From: an uncultured Clostridia bacterium | Lineage (GTDB): Bacteria > Bacillota > Clostridia > UMGS1883 | Assembly (NCBI GenBank): GCA_934476455.1 | Contig: CAKSNY010000005.1 | Location: 35,381-99,380 of the forward strand | Length of the DNA: 64,000 nt | Reading direction: 5' to 3' | Shown here: positions 25,237 to 35,400 of the stretch, piece by piece | Numbering within the stretch: the first letter of the stretch is position 1 | Layout: each line of letters starts with the position of its first letter | The notes under the pieces: model-generated | Seen by the model: the letters and a program-made list of their open reading frames with translations, nothing else | What the model was told of the DNA's origin: nothing | The model's database searches: none | Position numbers and translations under genes: made by a program

Positions 25237-26238
25237 TTATGCAATATAGTCCGCAATCGGCGTGCTGCACATTGCATTGACAAGGCGTATGTTTTCGTTT
25301 ATATCATCTATTGCGGCAAGCTCGCAAGGAGAATATTTATACCTTAACGGCAGTGCCAGCGTTCCGACAGGCACACCGCCGCCGCAAAATTGCATTGCGC
25401 CCGCATCACTTGTGCCGCCGTCCGACACTTCTATCTGATACAAAATATTGCTCTGCCTTGCGCAGTCAAGCATAAATTTTTTTGCAAAGGGGTGTATTAT
25501 ATACGTACCGTCCTTAATTCTTATTACCGCGCCGCCGCCAAGCTTTACGTTAAGCTCTTTTGATGACGGCGTATCACCCGTTTGAGAGGTGCTTAAAGAA
25601 ATCGCCATATCCGGGTTTATGCCGTACGGTGCGGTTTTTGCGCCGCGCAGCCCCAGCGTGTTTTGTACGGTAAAAACTGCGTATATATCGTTTTTAACTT
25701 TTAAATAAGCAATTTCCTTAAGCAGCTTTATCAAAATATAGCACCCTATGCGCCCGGAAAGTGCCTTCGCGCTTACAGCGTTTCCAAGCACTTCAAACGG
25801 TGTGTCAAAAACAGCCATATCGCCGACGGAAACCTTTTTTTCGGCTTCCTCCTTTGAATTTGCACCTATGTCTATATACATTTTGTCAAAATCAACCGCC
25901 GCAGCGTCCTCGCGGTTTTCGTAGGATATAACGCCCCTTGTGCCGTTTTGAAATACAATGCGCCTGTTTATGCAGTCGTGCTTTGAAACAGCTCCTACGC
26001 GGGCAAAACGCACAAATCCCATATTGTCCGTATATTTCGCCATAATACCCGTTTCGTCCATATTTGCAGTAAGCATAAGGCGCTTTCCGCTGCCCTCTTT
26101 ATGGCATATAAGGTTTCCGAGGGCGTCTGTTTTTATCTCAATCGGCATATCCTTAAGCGTATCCTTAATAAACCCGTGCACGGCTTCTTCCCTGCCGCCG
26201 GACGCGCAAAGCTGTGTAAGTGTTTTTAAAAGTTCCAT
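25237..26238 (-). CDS. M42 peptidase paralogue without metal-binding residues (pseudoenzyme)
   Basis: 333 residues with the M42 (TET aminopeptidase) fold pattern along its whole length but none of the metal chemistry. The usual A-H-M-D-E reads A-N-M-D-E (Asn59); A-L-D-D-R reads A-L-S-G-R (Ser161); Q-E-E-x-G reads Q-N-T-L-G (Asn193, Thr194); the D/E 22 residues later is Ser216; R-Y-x-H-S reads R-Y-K-Y-S (Tyr302). All five ligands and the catalytic Glu are therefore replaced, while structural motifs (GLRGAKTA, GGTSDAGA) persist. ATG at 26238 is used, overlapping the stop of the preceding M42 gene in TGATG. A structural or regulatory subunit of a mixed TET complex is the simplest inference. Confidence 0.88.
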   Translation of the reverse strand: MELLKTLTQLCASGGREEAVHGFIKDTLKDMPIEIKTDALGNLICHKEGSGKRLMLTANMDETGIMAKYTDNMGFVRFARVGAVSKHDCINRRIVFQNGTRGVISYENREDAAAVDFDKMYIDIGANSKEEAEKKVSVGDMAVFDTPFEVLGNAVSAKALSGRIGCYILIKLLKEIAYLKVKNDIYAVFTVQNTLGLRGAKTAPYGINPDMAISLSTSQTGDTPSSKELNVKLGGGAVIRIKDGTYIIHPFAKKFMLDCARQSNILYQIEVSDGGTSDAGAMQFCGGGVPVGTLALPLRYKYSPCELAAIDDINENIRLVNAMCSTPIADYIA

Positions 26239-27245
26239 CAAATACCGCTCCTTTCGATATTTTTTAATATCTCACGTGACAGGCGCAGCACATTTTCCGC
26301 ATCACTTATCTGCATAACGCTGACAGGTGAGTGAATATATCTGCACGGCACAGCAAGCACCGCTGTTTTTACGCCTCCGCAAGAATATGCAATAGCGCCC
26401 GCGTCTGTTCCGCCCGCCGTGGTTCGCTTTATCTGAAGCGGAATGTTATACTCTTTTGAAATGCGCTTTATATAGTCAAAATACGCCTTATTTGACACCG
26501 CCGCGCCGTCAAGCGCCGTCATAACCGCACCGCGGCCCGTGGTTGTCACATATTCTTCGGGAATGCTTCCCGAAACATCCGTGCAGGTTGTTCCCTCTAT
26601 TACAAGAGCTATATCGGGCTTTATTTGGTATGCGGCGGTTTTTGCGCCGCGCAGCCCGACCTCCTCCTGAGTTGTGAAAACAAAATATATATCGCTTTCG
26701 TACTCCTCTTCCATAAGCTCAAGAAGCACCGCGCAGCCTACTCGGTCGTCAAGCGCTTTGCTTTTAACGTATCCGCTCTCCAGTTCTTTAAAAGGGCTGT
26801 CAAAAACCGCATAATCGCCGGGTGAAACGGCTTGTTCTGCCTCTTCTTTTGAAGAGGCGCCTATATCAATCGACATATCCGTTATTTTAAGCGGTGTGCC
26901 CATCTCCGCGCGCGATTGCAAATGAACAGCTTTTGCGCCCGTAACACCGGAGATTTTGCTCTCCCCTATATAAACTCTCTTTCCGCTTAAAACAGCCGTT
27001 TCTATCCCGCCTACGGCGTCAAACTTCAGGTAGCCGTCATCGGTTATTTTTGTTATGATAAGCCCCACCTCGTCCATATGTGCGGCAACCATAACGCGCT
27101 TGCCCTTTCCCGCCTTATGGCATATAAGGTTTCCCATACAATCTACGCTGACCTGCGCGTGATGTATATGCTCTTTTAAAAAGGCGCGCACCTCATCCTC
27201 AAAGCCCGAAACGCCGGAAAGCTGCGTCAGTTCTTTTATAAGCAT
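26238..27245 (-). CDS. M42-family metallo-aminopeptidase (TET type)
   Basis: 335 residues, cytoplasmic. The two-metal site looks complete: His56 (AAHMDE), Asp166 (LDDR), Glu194 as base and Glu195 (QEEVGLRGA), Glu217 (VIEG) and His305 (RYIHSP). M42 enzymes form dodecameric tetrahedral cages that trim peptides from the N-terminus; some relatives are annotated as glutamyl aminopeptidase or, wrongly, cellulase. GGGGAG precedes the ATG. It overlaps the upstream M42 gene by 10 bp, and its stop overlaps the start of the downstream one, so the three are translationally coupled. Confidence 0.92.
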   Translation of the reverse strand: MLIKELTQLSGVSGFEDEVRAFLKEHIHHAQVSVDCMGNLICHKAGKGKRVMVAAHMDEVGLIITKITDDGYLKFDAVGGIETAVLSGKRVYIGESKISGVTGAKAVHLQSRAEMGTPLKITDMSIDIGASSKEEAEQAVSPGDYAVFDSPFKELESGYVKSKALDDRVGCAVLLELMEEEYESDIYFVFTTQEEVGLRGAKTAAYQIKPDIALVIEGTTCTDVSGSIPEEYVTTTGRGAVMTALDGAAVSNKAYFDYIKRISKEYNIPLQIKRTTAGGTDAGAIAYSCGGVKTAVLAVPCRYIHSPVSVMQISDAENVLRLSREILKNIERSGI

Positions 27246-28273
27246 GGCGACGTCTCCCCTTTTATGTTTAAAATTGCACCCGAAATAATCCGCGCCGCAT
27301 TTTCAATATCCTGTATATCGCACACCTCATAGCTTGAGTGCATATACCGAAGCGGTACGGATAAAAGCGCCGTTTTTACGCCGCTGCCCGAAACCTGTAT
27401 TTCCCATGCGTCTGTTCCGGTACTGCCGGCGCATACCTCTGTTTGAAAAGGTATATCCTCTTTTTTTGCAAAAGACATTATGCTTTTTGTAAATGCCCTG
27501 TCAAGGTTTGGGCCGACGGTTATAATCGGTCCCTTGCCGCAGGCAAAGCTTTCCTCCGTTACGCCGTCCGATATTCCGTAGCCGACATCCACGGCAATTG
27601 CATAGTTGGGTAAAATATGCCCTGCCGCAGCACGCGCGCCGCGCATACCAAGCTCCTCTTGTACGGCGGCAACCGCGTATATGTTTACGGGCAATTCATT
27701 TTTTGAAACTGTCTCCAAAACGCGTAAAACAACGCAAAGCCCGCCGCGGTCGTCAATGCACCGTGCCGCGCGCATATTTCCCATAAGGCGCGTATATCCG
27801 GTATTTATCGTTATAACGTCGCCTATATTTACAAAAGCTTCCGCGTCGGTTTTTGCTTTAAACCCAACGTCAACGCACATATCCCCGATTTTTATACCCT
27901 TTTCCTTATCCTTTACAAGATGCGGCGGAAGCGCGCCTATCACACCGCAAAGCCTTTTTTTGCCGTGTACGGTGACCTCTGTTCCCGGTAAAATCTTCTG
28001 GTCAAAGCCGCCCAATGTTACAAAGCGCAGCATTCCCTCATCGGTAACAGAGCTTACAAGCATTCCAAGCTCGTCCATATGCGCCTCAATCATAACGGAG
28101 GAGGCGTTCTTTTCTTTTGCGGTGCATTTTCCTATAACGTTACCCATTTTGTCGCAGAAAACACTGTCGCAATATTTTTCAAAAAGCGTTTTAAGTAAGC
28201 TGCGCATGCCGCCCTCGTTTCCGCTTACGCCATACTCACCGTCAAGAATTTTTAAAAATTCGTCAGCAGACAT
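27236..28273 (-). CDS. M42-family metallo-aminopeptidase (TET type)
   Basis: 345 residues, the first of three tandem M42 genes. Metal and catalytic residues are present: His65 (EAHMDE), Asp174 (IDDR), Glu206-Glu207 (QEELGMRGA), Asp229 (AVDV) and His312 (RYMHSS). It differs from its neighbour in the fourth ligand (Asp rather than Glu), which in this family often goes with different substrate preference. It starts 11 bp after murD. AGGGTGA serves as ribosome site. Confidence 0.92.
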   Translation of the reverse strand: MSADEFLKILDGEYGVSGNEGGMRSLLKTLFEKYCDSVFCDKMGNVIGKCTAKEKNASSVMIEAHMDELGMLVSSVTDEGMLRFVTLGGFDQKILPGTEVTVHGKKRLCGVIGALPPHLVKDKEKGIKIGDMCVDVGFKAKTDAEAFVNIGDVITINTGYTRLMGNMRAARCIDDRGGLCVVLRVLETVSKNELPVNIYAVAAVQEELGMRGARAAAGHILPNYAIAVDVGYGISDGVTEESFACGKGPIITVGPNLDRAFTKSIMSFAKKEDIPFQTEVCAGSTGTDAWEIQVSGSGVKTALLSVPLRYMHSSYEVCDIQDIENAARIISGAILNIKGETSPCL

Positions 28274-28284
28274 TTTATCACCCT

Positions 28285-29655
28285 TTAAAGACTGTTTACA
28301 ATACTCTTAAACAAATTTCCGCGCTGTTCAAAATTATCAAACATATCAAAGCTTGTGCTTGCGTTTGATAAAAGCACAACATCGCCCGGCGCGGCGTGCT
28401 GCTTTGCCGTGAGAACCGCCTCTTCATAATTTGTGCAGACAACGGTTTTTATATCCTTGCCTGTTCCCGTTTTTTTCACATAATCGGAAAGCGCCTTTTG
28501 TATAAGGGGCGCGGTTTTTCCTATAAGTACGATAAATTTTGTTTTGGTTGCAAGCGCCTCTCCCAAATCGTCGTACGGTATTCCCTTGTCTTTTCCGCCT
28601 GCGATTAAAATAACCTTGTCAAATACCTTAAGCGTGTTTATGGTACGGTTCGGGCTTGAATCGATAGAGCTGTTATAGTAGCGCACGCCGTCTTTCTCGC
28701 GCACAAATTCTATCCTGTGTTCTACGCCGCCGAAGCTTTTTGCCACGTGTACTATCGCTTCTTTTTTTGCATACGGATATGCTGCCGCAATTGCCGCCAT
28801 ATAGTTTGAAACGTTATGCGCACCCGGAATTTTTATGTCGGACGTATTCATTATTTTTTCCGAAAAGGCGTATATTTCCCCGTTTTTTTCATAGACGGAG
28901 CAATCCTCGCTTCTGCCGAAGGTGCGAACCTCCCCGGGGGCGGTAAGCGCACATTCAAACGATTTTTCGTTTTCACGGTTTACCACCAATACGCCGCTTT
29001 TATCCTGATGAAGGTAGATATTTTTCTTTGCGTCTATATATTCTCCGTACGACTTGTGCACGTCGAGATGGTTTGGCGAAAGGTTTGTAATAACCGCCGT
29101 ATCTGCGCTTTTTTTCATCGTATGAAGCTGAAAGCTTGACAGCTCCACGACAACCATATCGTCTTTTTCTATTTTGTCTGCATCGCACAAAAGAGGTTTT
29201 CCTATATTTCCGCCGAGGTGGCAGCGGTAGCCGCTCTCCTGCAAAATCTTATATATAAGCGTTGTTGTGGTGGTTTTTCCGTCGCTGCCCGTTACACCTA
29301 TAATCCTTGCCGGGCAAATTTCAAAAAATACCTCCATCTCGCTTGTTACCGTGCTTCCGTTTTCCTTTGCCTTTAAAAGCGCCGGATGGTCAAAACGCAT
29401 ACCGGGTGTTTTAAATATAATATCGCCGGAAAGGTCTTTCAGGTAATCCTCCCCGCAGTTAAGCACAACCCCCATTTCCGAAAGCTCTTTTACGTTTTTT
29501 ATTTTATCCTCCGTTTTTTTGTCGCACGCCGTAACGCGGGCACCGCTTTCGCACAAAAGGCGTATAAGCGGAAGATTGCTTATCCCTATGCCGACAACGC
29601 TTATGTCTTTTCCCTTTACAAACTTTTTAAAAGCTTCAAATTTATTATTTATCAT
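28285..29655 (-). CDS. murD: UDP-N-acetylmuramoyl-L-alanine--D-glutamate ligase
   Basis: 456 residues, the normal length for MurD. It adds D-Glu to UDP-MurNAc-L-Ala in the cytoplasm with ATP. Visible marks: N-terminal Rossmann-like start (VVGIGISNLPL), ATP loop GVTGSDGKTTTT, the central-domain SSFQLH and NLSPNHLDVH motif, and the C-terminal ligase domain with HRIEFVREKDG and SPNRT. It is not in a dcw cluster here but sits between a flavoprotein gene (10-bp gap) and M42 peptidases. Confidence 0.95.
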   Translation of the reverse strand: MINNKFEAFKKFVKGKDISVVGIGISNLPLIRLLCESGARVTACDKKTEDKIKNVKELSEMGVVLNCGEDYLKDLSGDIIFKTPGMRFDHPALLKAKENGSTVTSEMEVFFEICPARIIGVTGSDGKTTTTTLIYKILQESGYRCHLGGNIGKPLLCDADKIEKDDMVVVELSSFQLHTMKKSADTAVITNLSPNHLDVHKSYGEYIDAKKNIYLHQDKSGVLVVNRENEKSFECALTAPGEVRTFGRSEDCSVYEKNGEIYAFSEKIMNTSDIKIPGAHNVSNYMAAIAAAYPYAKKEAIVHVAKSFGGVEHRIEFVREKDGVRYYNSSIDSSPNRTINTLKVFDKVILIAGGKDKGIPYDDLGEALATKTKFIVLIGKTAPLIQKALSDYVKKTGTGKDIKTVVCTNYEEAVLTAKQHAAPGDVVLLSNASTSFDMFDNFEQRGNLFKSIVNSL

Positions 29656-29665
29656 ATCCGCACCC

Positions 29666-30283
29666 TTATCTTATAAAATTGGTTTTGACTTTCTTTTCCG
29701 TTTCGGGCGCGGTTACTCCGTTCTTTTTGCCCATATCTATACATTTTAAAATCCACGCCATATTTTTTGCCGTTGTACGCATTACCTGCATACCCTCCTC
29801 GTCCTTTAAAACCTCCTCCGGGGAAGAGCCGTGAACCATTGCCCAGTACTGCCCCGTTATAATCGGCATTTGATTAAATTCGGGATATTTTAAAAGCTGG
29901 TCAAGCGTGCTTGCAGCGCCGCCGCGCCTGCACGAGGCAACCACCGCGCACGGCTTTTGGCAAAGCTTTTTTCCCGCTGCGTAAAACAGCCTGTCTAAAA
30001 ATGATGTCATCGCGCCGGAGGCTGAGGCATAGTGTACCGGCGAACCGAATACAACAGCGTCTGCGCCGTCAAGCAGCGCTATGGCGTCGTTTACACAGTC
30101 CTCTGTTACGCATCTGCCGTTTTCACTGCAAAATCCGCAGCCCATACAGCCCTTTGTTGCCTTTCCCGCATGGAAAATCTCTGCCGATATACCCTCTTTC
30201 AAAAGCGTATCTTTCATTTGGCAAAGCGCCGTGTACGTGCAGCCCTTTTCGCGCGGGCTTCCGTTAAATAAAACAACCTTCAT
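29666..30283 (-). CDS. NAD(P)H-dependent FMN reductase / iron-sulfur flavoprotein
   Basis: 205 residues with flavodoxin-like fold: the FMN phosphate loop NGSPREKGCT and the FGSPVHYASASG segment. Between them, GCMGCGFCSENGRC supplies a C-x-x-C-x-x-C-x4-C cluster typical of iron-sulfur flavoproteins of anaerobes. Its reaction is probably NAD(P)H-linked reduction of quinones or other electron acceptors. ATG at 30283 with AGGAAG is used; a TTG two codons upstream lacks support. It lies 17 bp after the MBL lipoprotein gene. Confidence 0.85.
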   Translation of the reverse strand: MKVVLFNGSPREKGCTYTALCQMKDTLLKEGISAEIFHAGKATKGCMGCGFCSENGRCVTEDCVNDAIALLDGADAVVFGSPVHYASASGAMTSFLDRLFYAAGKKLCQKPCAVVASCRRGGAASTLDQLLKYPEFNQMPIITGQYWAMVHGSSPEEVLKDEEGMQVMRTTAKNMAWILKCIDMGKKNGVTAPETEKKVKTNFIR

Positions 30284-30300
30284 TTTCAAATCTTCCTTTC

Positions 30301-31356
30301 TTACGGATTACAGTTTTTGCAGGGCGTAAAGTCTGCGTTTTCTGCCTCTTCTCTCGTTTTAAAATTTTTCGCGTTTTCCGCTTTGGGCAAATTTTTACAG
30401 CTTGAGGTATGGTATTTTCTACTTTTTACGTTTGCAATGTAAAAAACAGCCTCTTTTTGCTTTTCGTCAACTTTAAAGATATTTCCGCTGCTGTCAGAAA
30501 AGCTTTTCCCGTCACATTTTATGACTATCGACCCCGAAATATCACATCTAAGGATATTTGCGCCGCATTTTCTGAGCCTGTCAAGCGCCTCTTTTTGCGG
30601 ATGCCCGTACGAATTGCCTTTTTCACACTGCACCGCGGCGCATACCGGCGATACCTTTTCCAAAAAAAGAGAGGTTGACGCGTTCCTGCTTCCGTGATGC
30701 CCCACCTTTAAAACGCCCGCCGATATATCCCCGCCCGATTTTACAAGCTCCTCCTCGACGGCTTTTTCGGCGTCGCCCATAAAAAGCATACGCGCTTTTT
30801 TATATGTAACAAGCGTGACAAGCGAATTGTCGTTTGTATTTCCGAAATCTTTTTTCGGGGAAATAAATTGAAATCTTATCCCGCCAAACTCGTATATACA
30901 GCCGAACTCCGGCATTGTAATGCGGTAGTTGTTTTTGTCAAGCACATCTAACATATGCTCGTAAAAATAGCCCGTTGAAGGCTCGTCCGTAAGGTATATT
31001 TCGCCTATGTCAAACGCTTCAAAAACGGCTGCCGCACCGCCGAGATGGTCCTCATGCGGGTGTGTGCCTATAAATGCCGCTATTTTCTCTACACCTGCGC
31101 CTTCAAGATATTCGCACAGCTTAAGGCTGCTGCTGCCGGGACCGGAGTCTATCAAAATTGCGGTGTCGCCGGTTTTTATAAGCGTGCAGTCGCCCTGCCC
31201 CACATCTATAAAATGCAACTCCAATCCGTCTGCCTTATATTCGCTTTTGTTTTCGGCTCCGCTTTTCTCTGTATTAACCCAAGTACACCCCGCCGTAAAC
31301 AATAAAAGCGCCAGGAAAACCGCCGCATAACATTTTATTTTGAATAAATTTTTCAT
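30301..31356 (-). CDS. ComEC-like metallo-beta-lactamase-fold lipoprotein with Ada-like zinc tail
   Basis: 351 residues. The lipobox T-A-G-C puts Cys24 at the membrane outside the cell. Residues 45-270 form the MBL domain as in the C-terminal part of ComEC/Rec2: FIDVGQGDC, H-P-H-E-D-H (99-104), MGDA and KVGHHGS. Residues about 300-351 resemble the Ada metal-binding module (Y-H-T-S-S-C-K-N-L ... C-K-N-C). ComEC-type MBL domains are linked to nucleic-acid processing during uptake, so an extracellular nuclease or phosphodiesterase is possible. ATG at 31356 follows GGGGGA; the earlier in-frame start lacks a ribosome site. Confidence 0.85.
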   Translation of the reverse strand: MKNLFKIKCYAAVFLALLLFTAGCTWVNTEKSGAENKSEYKADGLELHFIDVGQGDCTLIKTGDTAILIDSGPGSSSLKLCEYLEGAGVEKIAAFIGTHPHEDHLGGAAAVFEAFDIGEIYLTDEPSTGYFYEHMLDVLDKNNYRITMPEFGCIYEFGGIRFQFISPKKDFGNTNDNSLVTLVTYKKARMLFMGDAEKAVEEELVKSGGDISAGVLKVGHHGSRNASTSLFLEKVSPVCAAVQCEKGNSYGHPQKEALDRLRKCGANILRCDISGSIVIKCDGKSFSDSSGNIFKVDEKQKEAVFYIANVKSRKYHTSSCKNLPKAENAKNFKTREEAENADFTPCKNCNP

Positions 31357-31375
31357 ACACGATTTCCCCCACACT

Positions 31376-31405
31376 GTAAAAAAGCCTGACGTGAACCGTC
31401 AGGCT
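31376..31405 (-). terminator. Terminator of the HPr gene
   Basis: Perfect 9-bp stem AGCCTGACG / CGTCAGGCT (31383-31391, 31397-31405) with a T-run on the minus strand at 31378-31383. Confidence 0.85.
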
Positions 31406-31414
31406 GCAAAAATC

Positions 31415-31678
31415 TTATTCCGCAAAATTCGTTTTAACAAGGTTTGCCAATTCGTTCACGGCAGCCTCTTCATCGGCGCCGTCGGCAATTACCGTTATTG
31501 CCGTGCCCCGTGTAACCCCTAAAGATAACACCCCGAGCAGGCTTTTCGCATTAACCTTTCTGTCGTCGCGGGCAATCCATACGCCGGATGTAAATTCATT
31601 GGCTTTCTGTATAAAGAAGGTTGCCGGACGTGCATGCAGACCAACCTGATTTTGCACGACTATTTCTTTTGAATACAT
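31415..31678 (-). CDS. ptsH: Phosphocarrier protein HPr
   Basis: 87 residues, the usual HPr length. His15 in GLHARPA is the PEP-dependent site; Ser46 in the NAKSLLGV context is the HPr-kinase site used for CcpA-mediated catabolite repression. His at position 15 argues against the Crh paralogue, which has Gln there. No PTS genes are nearby, so the regulatory role may dominate. ATG at 31678 with GAGGAG is chosen over a start six codons upstream. A promoter (31715-31743) and a terminator bracket it as a single gene. Confidence 0.93.
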   Translation of the reverse strand: MYSKEIVVQNQVGLHARPATFFIQKANEFTSGVWIARDDRKVNAKSLLGVLSLGVTRGTAITVIADGADEEAAVNELANLVKTNFAE

Positions 31679-31714
31679 AGACCCAAATCTCCTCACAAAA
31701 TTACTGTGTTATAA

Positions 31715-31743
31715 AGTATACAACTTTTTTAACGATTAGTCAA
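31715..31743 (-). promoter_or_regulatory. Promoter of the HPr gene
   Basis: Minus-strand TTGACT (31738-31743), 17-bp spacer, TATACT (31715-31720). Confidence 0.75.
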
Positions 31744-31773
31744 TAAAAATTTAATCTTTTTTATTAGGTTTGT

Positions 31774-32409
31774 TCATTTTTTGTTAAAATATGCCTCCGG
31801 CACAAAGCCCACAACAAGCGTCTGCGCAATGGGCATTGACGACTCTACCTCTATGCGGCTGTAGGCAAGCGGCATAAGTATTTCCATCTCCACCGTAACG
31901 GTAAGGTCCACCGTGTGAAGCGTTTGGTTTATGCCGGCCTCCTCGAAACGGTGCGTAATGTCCGCGCCGGTTACGCTTATCGGGCAAAACCTTATCGGAA
32001 TTTTAGGTCCCGTGCCGCAGAAAATATCCGCGCCCATAATACTTGAAAGATAGATATAATGCTCTACAACACAAAGCTCGTCAAGGCGCTGCCCTATCTC
32101 TATGCCGAGGTCGTTTGTAAATTTGTTTATAAAGGTCGCGTTTGATGTGACAGACGTTACGCGCCCGCTTGCATCGCGCGATATATTTACAATTTTGTCG
32201 TAGGAGAAAAGCTCCTCAAGCATTACTTTTTGAACCTCGTAATCCACCGCCTGCGAAATTTCGTTTTTTGCATAGCTTTGCGAAAGCGATTTCAGCCGCG
32301 GCCGTGCTGTGCGGCAAAACCAAATGCCCGTAAAAACAAGTGTAAAGCCCGTGCAAAACAGAAAAAGCGCAGCCAAAAGCTTTATCCTACGCTTGCGTTT
32401 TCTTTTCAT
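31774..32409 (-). CDS. yunB: Sporulation protein YunB
   Basis: 211 residues: a very basic start (MKRKRKRRIK), one membrane span (about 10-30), then an extracytoplasmic domain. The pattern with LFSYDKIVNISRD, G-R-V-T-S-V-x-S-N-A and a late hydrophobic strand LVVGFVPEAYF fits the YunB family, a sigma-E-dependent sporulation protein in Bacillus. It supports an endospore-forming host. It follows the SLH beta-helix gene by 56 bp in the same direction but is probably expressed separately. Confidence 0.85.
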   Translation of the reverse strand: MKRKRKRRIKLLAALFLFCTGFTLVFTGIWFCRTARPRLKSLSQSYAKNEISQAVDYEVQKVMLEELFSYDKIVNISRDASGRVTSVTSNATFINKFTNDLGIEIGQRLDELCVVEHYIYLSSIMGADIFCGTGPKIPIRFCPISVTGADITHRFEEAGINQTLHTVDLTVTVEMEILMPLAYSRIEVESSMPIAQTLVVGFVPEAYFNKK

Positions 32410-32465
32410 AAAGTGCTACCGCCCCCGCATTATTATATGCGGCGGGCGGCATAAAAGTGCATATT

Positions 32466-35400
32466 TTATTTTGTTAAAAGCGCGGCAGCCTCGCCTGCGG
32501 TTATAAACCGCTTCGGATAGAAAAACCCGTTCTCGCCTTTTAAAATTTTGCCCTTTGAAAGCTCTTTTACAGCTTCTTTGGCATAATCTTTTATGCTTTC
32601 ACCGTCAGCGTAGCCGTATGCGCCCCCTGCCGGATATATTTCGTAAAGCGGGTCTTGTTTTATCATCCTGTACATCATTACCGCTGCCTCCTCACGCGTG
32701 ATAAAGCCGTCCTTTTGTTCTTTTACAACGCCCATATCCATTGCCTTTTTAATAAAATCGCCGTCATACGAAACGTCAAACACCGACAAAAGCGTCTTTA
32801 TAAATTCGGCGCGCGTCAAGGGTAAATCAAGGTCGTTTAAAAACGCGCTTCCGTCCTCAAGCCTTCCGTTTTCAAAAAGGCTTTTCACCGCATAAAACGC
32901 CCAGTGTCCGTTATCCTTTATCGGGAAAATCGGTCTTTCGCCGCTTTGGGCGCTTTTTACGATTTCGGCAAGCTTAAAATACGTTTTCTCTTTTCCGGAA
33001 ACTTTTTTTGGTATATCCGCTTTTGACCCCTCTATTTCCACGCCGCTTCCGCCGTTATTGTATATGTGAAGCTTGCCGGAGGTTTTAACGGCGTCCTCCG
33101 TATCAAGGTAATCATACAGCTTTTCACCGTTTACAAAAAGCGTTATGCGCACACCGCCGCCCTCTGTAACGGTGCCGAACTCTATCTCGCAGGACTCGCC
33201 GTTTTTTATATACTTGTTTTCCGTTTCAAAAAAGAACCTCTTTGCGCCGTTAAACCTTTGCAGCTCTATTACGTTTTCCTTTACGAGGAAAATGTATTCG
33301 CGCGTGTTCCACGGCTCTGTGGTATTTGCCGCCGAGCGCAGCCCAATGCTTGTGTAGCCGCCCGGAGAAATAAAAAACCGTGCGCGCATTTTTAAAACGG
33401 TGTTTTGCTTTATGCTTCCGTTAAAGCCGTAGCTTCCGTCGTTTCGGCATACTGCGGTGCCGCCGCTTAAGGCGGTGTTTTTGCTCCACATTTCGCCCTG
33501 TTTTATAAAATCTTCTATATTTATGTATTCGGGGTTTGTGCTGTTTTCAAAAACGGTAACGGCATTTCTTACGTTTTCAAGCGCATTTTCCAAAGCCTTG
33601 TTTGTTTTTGTCGGCTTTAAAAGAATTTCCTGTGCTTTTTTCATTTCCCTCTCCAGCGGCAGATGCGCACCCGCGATAAGCTCGCTCGTGTTTTCGCTTT
33701 CCGGCAGATTTTGATATATCTCACGCACATTTGAAAGAAAGGCATAAAGCTTTTCTTCGCTGAGCGCAGTGTCATCTTTTGCGGCAGTTGTAAACGTGAA
33801 AAATCCGCCGTCGGAAAATCTTTTGTTTTCATCTTTGTAAAGATAAGACGAGGCGATTGCCTCCACACGCCAGTAATATGTTGTTTCCCCGAAACTTAAG
33901 TTGCGGAAACGCCTGTAGGTGTCGTATAAAACATCGTCGTAAACAATGTCTGTAAAGGCGCTGTCACGCGCCACGGTAAGGCGGTACTTGTCCGCGCCGG
34001 AAATATCCTCCCACGACAATACAACGTCGCCCGCGTCCACACCCGTTTCGCCGTTTGCGGGGGATATTAAAGAAAACTGCTTAAGCTTTGCTTCTGTTTC
34101 GCCCTCTATACCGTATTGTTCTCTGTTAATTTCGGGAAGCTTACCCTCCTCCCCCTTTGACAGAGCAAGGTTGTTTTCAATCGTACCCGTTTTTTGTGCA
34201 ATACCGCTTGTAATGTCAAACTTACCGCCGAGGCTTACATTGTTTTTTACAACATTTCCGCGCGGCGCTAAAATATAATCGCCCTTTAAAATGTCTCGCA
34301 AATAAGGATATTTTGTGTTGTAATATTCGTTATCCGGCGTATAATCGCGAAACATATAAAGCTCAAACATTTCCTTTGATTTCGGATAAAGCGACCTGTA
34401 ATCCTCTTCAAGACGTCCGGCATTATACATATCAAGCGCCTTTTTGCTGTGGGAAAGCGCCTCCTCATCGGAGGAATTGTCTATGTTAAACAAATATACG
34501 CTTCTGCCCAAAATGTTTAAAAATATGTTGTTTTCAACATCGCAGTACTGCGCCGAATGAAGCGTTATTCCCGTTGTCAGGTTTTCAAACAGATTATCGT
34601 AAACCGAAACGCCCGTCATATAATCATCGCAGTAAATTGCGCTTCTTCCGCTTTTTCCCGTCATTTTAAAATCGTGAAAATAATTGTTTCTTATAACGTT
34701 GCCGCCGTTTGTCCAGCTGCGGCCTGCGTACAGCGCGCCCGCGTCGCCCGTTTCCGTAACGGCGTCGTAAATATCGTTATATTCAATTATGTTGTCGTTT
34801 CCCATAAAGCGTATTACATAGTGCGGCGTGTTGTGTATTCTGTTGTGCGAAACAACGTCGCCCACGCCCAAAAGCCCTATCGCCTCGCAATACCGTTTTC
34901 CGATTACGGCAAAGCGCTCCATATGGTTGTTTGTGATAATATTTTTGCTCGGCGAAAGCGTTTTTTTGTCGCCGCCCGTTATAAGCACACATCCTTTTCC
35001 GATGTCGTGCATATAGTTTTTTGAAATCGTATTTTCTTTCCCGTTTTTAATGTAAACCGCCTGCTGACCTATGTTTTGAAATTCGCACTCTGTTACGGTG
35101 TTTTCGTTTGAATTTTCCATAACCACGCCGCAGCCGCACGTTCCCTCAAATATAATATTTTTAAAAGTAACGCGTGCGGCGCCGCTTAATAAAAACAAAG
35201 GCTCTGTGCTTGCCGTAAACTCGGCGTCCGCCGTGTTAAGCGGATAAACGTAAAGCACGCCGCTTTCACGGTCGAGATACCATTCGCCCGGGCTGTCAAG
35301 CTCCTCCAAAAGGTTTATAAAGCGCACCTCGCCGCCGTCGGCTATACCGTGAACGGTTTGCGCCGCAGTTTCAAAACGGCTGTTTTTAAGATCCGCCGTT

